In this document: piece after piece, positions 58,468 through 64,000 of the stretch
Layout: each line of letters begins with the position of its first letter
How positions within the stretch are numbered: position 1 is the first letter of the stretch
Source of the DNA: Mycolicibacterium stellerae
Lineage (GTDB): Bacteria; Actinomycetota; Actinomycetes; Mycobacteriales; Mycobacteriaceae
Reading direction: 5' to 3'
Assembly (NCBI RefSeq): GCF_003719305.1
Contig: NZ_RARC01000012.1
Coordinates: forward strand, 111,889-175,888
Length of the DNA: 64,000 nt
Program-made: the position numbers and the translations under genes
Notes under the pieces: generated by a model
Database searches by the model: none
Told to the model about the DNA's origin: nothing
What the model saw: the letters and a program-made list of their open reading frames with translations, nothing else

Positions 58468-59487
58468 ATGGGCGATCTCAGCATTCAGGATCTGGTCGTC
58501 GAATACTCCAGCGGCGGGTACGCCGTCCGTCCGCTGGATGGATTCAACCTCGACGTCGCCGCCGGATCACTGGTAATTCTGTTGGGCCCCAGCGGTTGCG
58601 GGAAGACCACGTTGTTGTCGTGTCTCGGCGGAATCCTGAAACCGACCTCGGGCGCCATCAAATTCGGCGATGTCGACGTCACATCGCTCGACGCCAAGGC
58701 CTTGTCGAAGTACCGGCGCGAAACGGTCGGCATCGTGTTCCAGGCGTTCAACCTGGTGCCCAGCCTCAGCGCGCTGGAGAACGTGATGGTGCCGCTGCGC
58801 GCGGCGGGCATGTCGCGGCACGCGGCGCACGACAAGGCCGGACACCTGCTGGCCCGCGTCGGACTGGCAGACCGGATGTCCCACCGGCCAAGCGATCTCA
58901 GCGGCGGTCAGCAACAGCGAGTAGCGGTGGCGCGGGCGATCGCATTGGACCCGCCGTTGATCGTCGCCGACGAACCGACCGCACATCTCGACTTCATCCA
59001 GGTCGAGGAGGTGCTGCGATTGATCCGCGAGCTCGCGACCGGAGATCGGATGGTCGTCGTCGCGACCCACGACAGCCGGATTCTCCCGCTGGCCGATCGC
59101 GTGGTGGAGCTCGTGCCGGACTTCGCGGAATCGAACCGGCCACCCACGAAGGTGCAGCTGACCGCGGGCGAGGTGCTGTTCGAAGAAGGCACGATGGGCG
59201 ACTGCATCTACGTGGTGTCCGAGGGCAAGGTCGATATCGTGCGCGAATTAGCCGGGGGCGGTGAGGAATTGCTCTGGGTCGCCGAACCCGGCGACTACTT
59301 CGGTGAGCTCGGTCCGCTGTTCCACATGCCGCGTTCGGCGACGGCGCGGGCGCGCAGCGACGCGACGGTGATCGGCTACACCGTGGCGGCGTTTCGGGAA
59401 CGCCTCGGCGTCGACGGGCTTCGCGACCTGATCGAGCACCGGCCGCTGGACATGGGGGACGAGCCGGCTACTTCGGAACCAGACTGA
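58468..59487 (+). CDS. ABC ATPase fused to a cyclic-nucleotide-binding domain
   Basis: A 339-residue fusion. The ATPase of the LolD/MacB type occupies about 1-220: Walker A LLGPSGCGKTTLL (38-50), signature DLSGGQQQRVA (143-153), Walker B LIVADEPTAHLD (164-175). A CAP_ED domain follows (about 225-325) with GEVLFEEGTMGDCIYVVSEGKV and the phosphate-binding cassette GDYFGELGPLFHMPRSATA, which has the Glu and Arg needed for cAMP or cGMP. The transporter may therefore be gated by cyclic nucleotides. The 3' end overlaps ribD by 20 bases on the opposite strand. Confidence 0.9.
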   Translation: MGDLSIQDLVVEYSSGGYAVRPLDGFNLDVAAGSLVILLGPSGCGKTTLLSCLGGILKPTSGAIKFGDVDVTSLDAKALSKYRRETVGIVFQAFNLVPSLSALENVMVPLRAAGMSRHAAHDKAGHLLARVGLADRMSHRPSDLSGGQQQRVAVARAIALDPPLIVADEPTAHLDFIQVEEVLRLIRELATGDRMVVVATHDSRILPLADRVVELVPDFAESNRPPTKVQLTAGEVLFEEGTMGDCIYVVSEGKVDIVRELAGGGEELLWVAEPGDYFGELGPLFHMPRSATARARSDATVIGYTVAAFRERLGVDGLRDLIEHRPLDMGDEPATSEPD

Positions 59488-60469
59488 GCAGGACGTCCGG
59501 GCCGATGGGCTCGATGCCGTCGAAGCGCCAGCGCTGCGCGTGGGCGATGGACAGCACACCGACATCGTCGATCGCAGTTATCGGGCCGCCCAACAGGATT
59601 GGCGCGACGTAGGCAAGAATCCGGTCGATCACGCCCGCCCGCAGGAACGCACCCGCCAGCGTCGGCCCGCCCTCGATGAGGATGTCGGTGCGATCCGAAA
59701 GCGACTTGATCACCTCGTGCGGGTCCCTGGTGCGGATCACCATCGTGCGGGTGTCGTCGTTCAGCACGTTGGCGTCGGAGGAGATTTCGCGCTCCCCCAC
59801 CACGACACGCAGCGGCTGACGCTCGGCGAGGCTGCCGTCGGGAAGTCGCGCCGTCAGCTTGGGGTCGTCGATGAAAACGGTTCCGGTACCCACGACAATC
59901 GCATCGCAGGCCCCGCGACGGCGATGCACGTCGGCGCGGGCGGCCTCGCTGGTGATCCATTGACTGCTGCCGTCGGCCGCCGCGCTGCGGCCATCGACAC
60001 TCGTGGCGAATTTCCATGTGACATGCGGCGCTCCGGTGCGCTGCTTGTGCACCCATTCACGCAGGGGGCCACCGGCGACCTCGTCGGCCAGCACGCCTGC
60101 GACCACCTTCAGCCCCGATTCGGCGAGCCGGGTCGCTCCCCCCGCAGCGACCGCATTGGGATCGTTCACGGCGTAGACGACCGTCGAAATGCCAGCGGCG
60201 ACAAGGGCATCCACGCATGGCGGTGTTCGGCCGTGATGGTTGCACGGCTCGAGAGTGACCACGGCCGTGCCGCCCGCGGCGCGAGCCCCCGCCCGCCTCA
60301 GCGCCACCACCTCCGCATGGGGACCGCCGGTCGGCTCGGTGGCACCGACGCCGGCGATCTCACCGCCCTGATCCAGGATGACCGCGCCGACAGGCGGATT
60401 GGGATAGGTGCCGCCCTTGACCAACTCGGCCTGCTCGATGGCCAGCCGCATCGCGGCGTCGAAGCTCAT
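59468..60469 (-). CDS. ribD: Bifunctional riboflavin deaminase/reductase RibD
   Basis: A 333-residue fusion. The N-terminal deaminase (about 1-145) holds the zinc site in HAEVVALRRAG and EPCNHHGRTPPC. The C-terminal reductase (about 150-333) has TWKFATSVDGRSA and LIEGGPTLAGAFLRAG. It converts the early pyrimidine into the ribityl form. ATG 60469 overlaps the rpe stop by four bases. It matches Rv1409 (ribG). It belongs to the fmt-rsmB-rpe-ribD run. Confidence 0.94.
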   Translation of the reverse strand: MSFDAAMRLAIEQAELVKGGTYPNPPVGAVILDQGGEIAGVGATEPTGGPHAEVVALRRAGARAAGGTAVVTLEPCNHHGRTPPCVDALVAAGISTVVYAVNDPNAVAAGGATRLAESGLKVVAGVLADEVAGGPLREWVHKQRTGAPHVTWKFATSVDGRSAAADGSSQWITSEAARADVHRRRGACDAIVVGTGTVFIDDPKLTARLPDGSLAERQPLRVVVGEREISSDANVLNDDTRTMVIRTRDPHEVIKSLSDRTDILIEGGPTLAGAFLRAGVIDRILAYVAPILLGGPITAIDDVGVLSIAHAQRWRFDGIEPIGPDVLLSLVPK

Positions 60470-61143
60470 AGCCGCAGATGTTTTGACGCGGCGGCGGCCT
60501 GTCTGCGCAGCGCCTCGACCGCGGCCGCCGGGTCGTCGGCGCTGTACACGGCCGAGCCCGCGACGAAGCAATCCACGCCGGCCTCGGCGGCGTCCTCGAT
60601 GGTCTCGGCGTTGATGCCGCCGTCGATCTCGACGAGGATCGTCAACTCACCGGCGTCCACCAACCTGCGTGCGATGGCGACCTTCGGCAGCACCTCGGGG
60701 ATGAACTTCTGCCCGCCGAATCCCGGCTCCACGGACATGATCAGCAGCGTGTCGAACTCCGGCAGGATCTCGAGGTAGGGCTCCAGCGGGGTACCCGGCT
60801 TGACCGAGATACCGGCCTTGGCACCGGCGGCGCGGATATCGCGGGCGACGCCGACGGGGTTGTCGGTCGCCTCGGCGTGAATGGTGACGTTGTAGGCACC
60901 CGCCTCGGCGTACGGCGGCGCCCACCTGTCCGGATTGTCGATCATCAGATGGCAGTCCATCGGGATGTCGGTCGTCGGCAGCAGGGCCTCCACGACGGGA
61001 AGTCCGAGGGTCAGATTCGGCACGAAGTGGTTGTCCATCACGTCGACGTGCACCCAATCGGCGCCCTTCACGGCCGCCACCTCGTCTGCCAGCCGGGAGA
61101 AGTCGGCGGCCAGGATCGACGGCGCAATCATGGGTCGTGCCAT
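60466..61143 (-). CDS. rpe: Ribulose-phosphate 3-epimerase
   Basis: A 225-residue TIM barrel that interconverts ribulose 5-phosphate and xylulose 5-phosphate. Motifs are IAPSILAADFSRL, the metal/catalytic HVDVMDNHFVPNLT, MDCHLMIDNP, SVEPGFGGQKF and VEIDGGINAET (catalytic Asp). The usual Gly in VMDGHFVPN is Asn here. The oxidative and other non-oxidative pentose phosphate genes are at 21867-28310. ATG 61143 lies five bases past the rsmB stop. Confidence 0.95.
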   Translation of the reverse strand: MARPMIAPSILAADFSRLADEVAAVKGADWVHVDVMDNHFVPNLTLGLPVVEALLPTTDIPMDCHLMIDNPDRWAPPYAEAGAYNVTIHAEATDNPVGVARDIRAAGAKAGISVKPGTPLEPYLEILPEFDTLLIMSVEPGFGGQKFIPEVLPKVAIARRLVDAGELTILVEIDGGINAETIEDAAEAGVDCFVAGSAVYSADDPAAAVEALRRQAAAASKHLRL

Positions 61144-61148
61144 GGGGC

Positions 61149-62513
61149 TCACCCTACTTCCAGCGCCGCGGAGAACATCGCGTCGGTGCCGTGCCGGTGC
61201 GGCCAGAGCTGCACGTAGGGGCCGTCGCCGAGGTCGTCGACTCCCTCGAACAGCGGCCGGGTGTCCAGCGCCGTCACCGGCTGGCGACGCAGGGCGTCGG
61301 CCACCACCCCGATGGTCTCGGACAGATGTGGTGAACACGTCGCGTACAGAACCACACCGCCGGGCCGGGTCAGCTTGATGGCCGACGCCAGCAGCTCGCG
61401 CTGCAGCCGCGCCAGCGCGGGCACGTCTGAGGGCTGACGGCGCCAGCGCGCCTCGGGCCGTCGGCGCAACGCACCGAGCCCCGTGCACGGCGCGTCCACC
61501 AGCACGCGGTCGAATCCCGGCTCGAGTCCGGAGTCGCGGCCGTCGACCCGCACCACGTCGACGGGCAGCCCACGGGTGTTCTCCTCGACGAACTCGGCGC
61601 GCCGCGCATTGGGCTCGATCGCGGTGACGCGGGCGCCTGCCTGCACGCCGATCGCCGCAAGCAGCGCGGTCTTGCCCCCTGGCCCCGCACAGAGATCCAG
61701 CCAGCGGCCGCCGTCGCCGTCGACCGGCGCGAGGGTCAGCGCCCTTGCCACCAGCTGGCTGCCCTCGTCTTGAACCAGCGCCTCGCCGTCGCGGACGGCG
61801 TCGAGCTGACCGGGGTCGCCGCTGGAGAGATAGACCGCATACGGCGAGTAACGGCCGACCGTCCCGCCGACGGCGCGCGCCAACGCATCCGCCGTCAGCA
61901 CTCCGGGGCGAGCGGCGAGATGAACAAGGGGGCGGTCGTCGTCCGCGGTCAGCAGCGCGTCCAGCTCGCCCGCTCTGGCGCCGAGCGCGTCGGCGAACGC
62001 CTGGCCGATCCAGCGTGGGTGGGCGTGCACGAACGCCATGTGGCCGACGGGGTCGGACTCGGCGGGGGGCGCCAGCTCGTCGATCCACGATTGCGGTTCG
62101 CGTCCGGCGATCCTGCGCAGCACGCCGTTGACGAAACCTGCTCGGGCCGAATCGAATTCGATTGCCGCCTGCTCGACGGTGGTGGACACCGCGGCGTGTG
62201 CGTCGACCCGCATGCGGAGCAGCTGATAGGCACCCATCCGGAGCAGGTCGAGCAGCACAGGGCTGATGCGGTCCGGCGGCCGTCCCGCGGCGTCGGCGAT
62301 GACGGCGTCGAGCAACCCGAGCGCCCGGCACGTGCCGTAGGCCAGTTCAGTGGCAAAGGCCGCGTCGCGGCCGGTGATGCCGCGTTCGCGCAGCAGCGAT
62401 GGCAGCACGAGGTTGGCGTACGCGTCCTTTTCCGAGACCGCCCGCAGCACGTCGAACGCCGCCTGGCGTGCGGGGTCGAGCGGCTTTCGGCGAGGCCGCC
62501 GGGGTTTCGTCAT
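61149..62513 (-). CDS. rsmB: 16S rRNA m5C967 methyltransferase RsmB (Fmu)
   Basis: A 454-residue SAM-dependent RNA methyltransferase. The N-terminal NusB-like domain (about 10-150) precedes the Rossmann methyltransferase with WLDLCAGPGGKTALLAA, the catalytic cysteine regions DAPCTGLGALRRRPEARW and LYATCSPHLSE. It matches Rv1407 (fmu). Its ATG overlaps the fmt stop by four bases. Confidence 0.94.
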   Translation of the reverse strand: MTKPRRPRRKPLDPARQAAFDVLRAVSEKDAYANLVLPSLLRERGITGRDAAFATELAYGTCRALGLLDAVIADAAGRPPDRISPVLLDLLRMGAYQLLRMRVDAHAAVSTTVEQAAIEFDSARAGFVNGVLRRIAGREPQSWIDELAPPAESDPVGHMAFVHAHPRWIGQAFADALGARAGELDALLTADDDRPLVHLAARPGVLTADALARAVGGTVGRYSPYAVYLSSGDPGQLDAVRDGEALVQDEGSQLVARALTLAPVDGDGGRWLDLCAGPGGKTALLAAIGVQAGARVTAIEPNARRAEFVEENTRGLPVDVVRVDGRDSGLEPGFDRVLVDAPCTGLGALRRRPEARWRRQPSDVPALARLQRELLASAIKLTRPGGVVLYATCSPHLSETIGVVADALRRQPVTALDTRPLFEGVDDLGDGPYVQLWPHRHGTDAMFSAALEVG

Positions 62514-63442
62514 GTCGCCGTTGCGGTTTCATCGAGTCGCGCGCCGCGCGCCCATGCCGCCGCATCCATCGGCTTCTTACCGGGTGGCTGAACCGTGCCG
62601 AGCAGGACGGGTTGCGACGCCGTCCCGACCCGCACACCGCTGCGGTCCGCCCGAATCGCTCCGGGCGGCATCGGGTCGTCAGCCGCATCGTCGACCGTTA
62701 CCGGTCCGAGCTTGATCCTCAGGTCGCCGACGAGGGTCCACGCGCCGGGGTTCGGCGTGACTGCGCGGATTCGCCGCTCGACGACATGGGCGGGCAGATC
62801 CCAACGCACCCGGGCATCCTCGACCGTGACCTTCGGTGCGACGGTGACACCGTCGCAGGGTTGCGGTACAGGCGACAACGATCCGTCGGCGATGCCGTCC
62901 AGCGTCGTCTCCAGCAGCGCGGCACCCGAGATCGACAGCCGGTCAAGGAGGCTCGCCGCGGTGTCGGTCGGCCGGACCGTCTCGGTGACGACACCGTAGA
63001 CGGGCCCGGAGTCCAGTGCGGGTTCGATCTGGAACGTGGTGGCGCCGGTCACCGCGTCGCCCGCCGCGATCGCCGCCTGCACCGGTGCCGCGCCCCGCCA
63101 GGCTGGCAGCAGTGAGAAGTGCAGGTTGATCCAGCCGTGCTCGGGCACGGCAAGCAGACCGTCGCGGAGCAACGCTCCGTATGCCACCACCGCGCATGCG
63201 TCGGGCGCCAATTCCGCCAACTCCGCGACGAATTCGTCGGAGTTGGGCCGCTGCGGACGCAGCACAGGAATGCCACGCTCGAGCGCCAGCTGCGCGACCG
63301 GCGATGGCGACGGCTTGGCCCGGCGGCCCGCCGCGGCGTCCGGACGCGTGAGCACCGCGACCACCTCGTGGCGCGCAGAGTCGATGAGCCTGCGCAGTGA
63401 CGGCAGGGCGGGCTCCGGAGTACCGGCGAAGACGATGCGCAT
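62510..63442 (-). CDS. fmt: Methionyl-tRNA formyltransferase
   Basis: A 310-residue enzyme that formylates initiator Met-tRNA. N-terminal MRIVFAGTPEPALPSL, catalytic Asn and His in INLHFSLLPAWRGAAPV, and the aspartate in the region DSGPVYG are typical. The C-terminal domain includes RWDLPAHVVERRIRAVTPNPGAW. It matches Rv1406. It starts the fmt-rsmB-rpe-ribD operon and lies two bases past the lemA-like stop. Confidence 0.95.
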   Translation of the reverse strand: MRIVFAGTPEPALPSLRRLIDSARHEVVAVLTRPDAAAGRRAKPSPSPVAQLALERGIPVLRPQRPNSDEFVAELAELAPDACAVVAYGALLRDGLLAVPEHGWINLHFSLLPAWRGAAPVQAAIAAGDAVTGATTFQIEPALDSGPVYGVVTETVRPTDTAASLLDRLSISGAALLETTLDGIADGSLSPVPQPCDGVTVAPKVTVEDARVRWDLPAHVVERRIRAVTPNPGAWTLVGDLRIKLGPVTVDDAADDPMPPGAIRADRSGVRVGTASQPVLLGTVQPPGKKPMDAAAWARGARLDETATAT

Positions 63443-63444
63443 AT

Positions 63445-63981
63445 CTACCGCGGCGTCTGGTAGTACTCGCGCTCGGAAACACCGCTCAGCGGCGCGACGA
63501 ACATCCACGGCATGGTGCTCATCAGCCGGTTCAGCGTGGCGACGGCGTCGTTGTAGTACTGCCGGGCGAAGGCCAGCTTGTTCTCGGTGTCTGCGAGATT
63601 GTCCTGCAGGCTGCCGAAGTTGTTCGACGAGTTCAGCTGCGGGTAGCTCTCGGCCAGCGCCAGCACCGGCGCCAGCGCGGAGTCGAGTTCCTTGTCGGCC
63701 GCGCTGCGCTGTGCGACGGATTTTCCCGAGGTGGCTGTCGTCAGCGCGGTCCGGGCATCGGCGACGTGGTCGAGGATGGCTCTTTCGTGGGTGGCGAACG
63801 TCTGCACCGTGTGCACCAGGCTCGGAATCAGCGCCGCGCGACGCGTCAGCTCCACGTCGATTCCGGACAGTGCCTCGGCAACGCGGATATCGGCGCTGCG
63901 AATCTTGTTGTAGCCCACCACAAATAACACCAGCACCAGCACCGCCAGCAACAACGCGATGATCAGCAGCAGTCTCACCAT
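63445..63981 (-). CDS. LemA family protein
   Basis: A 178-residue protein with one N-terminal membrane helix (about 3-24: LLLIIALLLAVLVLVLFVVGY) followed by a helical bundle with the LemA pattern VELTRRAALIPSLVHTVQTFATHER and LNSSNNFGSLQDNLADTENKLAFARQYYNDAV. LemA proteins are widely conserved but have no established activity. GGAGGAGG precedes ATG 63981, so the gene is complete. It is probably cotranscribed with fmt. Anything upstream lies outside the window. Confidence 0.92.
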   Translation of the reverse strand: MVRLLLIIALLLAVLVLVLFVVGYNKIRSADIRVAEALSGIDVELTRRAALIPSLVHTVQTFATHERAILDHVADARTALTTATSGKSVAQRSAADKELDSALAPVLALAESYPQLNSSNNFGSLQDNLADTENKLAFARQYYNDAVATLNRLMSTMPWMFVAPLSGVSEREYYQTPR

Positions 63982-64000
63982 GAACCGCCTCCTCCTCCAC

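Noticed and set aside
60466..62331. A 621-codon open frame running upstream of rpe through rsmB
   Set aside because: The N-terminal 390 codons are an Arg-rich shadow of rsmB; the real rpe begins at ATG 61143.
62510..64000. 496-codon frame extending fmt upstream to the window edge
   Set aside because: The extension is a shadow of the LemA gene; fmt starts at ATG 63442 with the standard N-terminus.
1..64000. Mobile elements, prophage genes, CRISPR arrays, tRNA or rRNA genes
   Set aside because: No transposase, integrase, phage structural gene, direct-repeat spacer array or cloverleaf-like sequence was seen on reading through.

Overview
The window is a gene-dense, high-GC stretch of an actinobacterial chromosome and almost certainly comes from an environmental, rapidly growing type of Mycobacterium (Mycolicibacterium). 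The evidence is its gene content and order: sufRBDCSUT, mptB with its ABC pair, ctaA, qor, ctaB, tkt-tal-zwf-opcA-pgl, secG-tpiA-pgk-gap, whiA-cuvA-rapZ-uvrC, rib genes, lprG-p55, and ribD-rpe-rsmB-fmt. From recalled knowledge this is the order of the M. tuberculosis Rv1406-Rv1466 segment read backwards. Features that argue against the tuberculosis complex are a PEP carboxylase gene, a SufB without an intein, and several extra accessory blocks. No rRNA, tRNA, IS element, prophage or CRISPR array was seen. No gene-free stretch exceeds about 300 bases.

Layout. 1-7400: partial haloacid dehalogenase, a membrane protein, then the leftward SUF iron-sulfur assembly operon with its regulator SufR and a putative operator. 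7500-12000: rightward oxidoreductase, mannosyltransferase MptB and an ABC exporter pair. 11948-14561: aminotransferase, a DAPG-hydrolase-like gene and a divergent TetR regulator with two matching operator-like sites between them. 14617-21675: ctaA, an ATP-grasp gene, qor, a frameshifted DUF1254/DUF1214 gene, a large secreted seven-bladed beta-propeller protein and ctaB. 21867-28861: pentose phosphate operon and a conserved coiled-coil protein. 29140-32977: accessory leftward operon (DUF1214, sulfotransferase, TetR, SDR). 33188-40203: ppc, a proline-rich membrane protein, secG and the triose part of glycolysis (tpiA, pgk, gap). 40276-46011: a solute-binding protein lacking a signal peptide, whiA, cuvA, rapZ, uvrC. 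46124-49024: lipoprotein gamma-glutamyltransferase, a GNAT and a PH-domain membrane protein. 49021-52462: riboflavin genes interrupted by two small secreted proteins. 52503-54838: lprG and p55. 54976-59487: accessory block (cupin, TetR, small gene, DJ-1/PfpI protein, ABC permease, ABC ATPase fused to a cyclic-nucleotide domain). 59468-63981: ribD, rpe, rsmB, fmt, LemA.

The themes are carbon flux (pentose phosphate genes, glycolysis, anaplerosis), cofactor supply (Fe-S, haem A, riboflavin) and envelope work (MptB, LprG/P55, SecG, CuvA). A recurring feature of the non-coding DNA is a TANNNT hexamer ending six or seven bases before an ATG or GTG without an obvious ribosome-binding site, as expected for mycobacterial leaderless transcripts. 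The most interesting unexplained items are the operator arrays at three TetR loci, a SigF-like promoter before the DJ-1/PfpI gene, a 51-codon gene with a good ribosome-binding site, a single-base frameshift in a DUF1254/DUF1214 gene, and the two accessory operons. All comparisons with other genomes are from recalled knowledge; no search was run.
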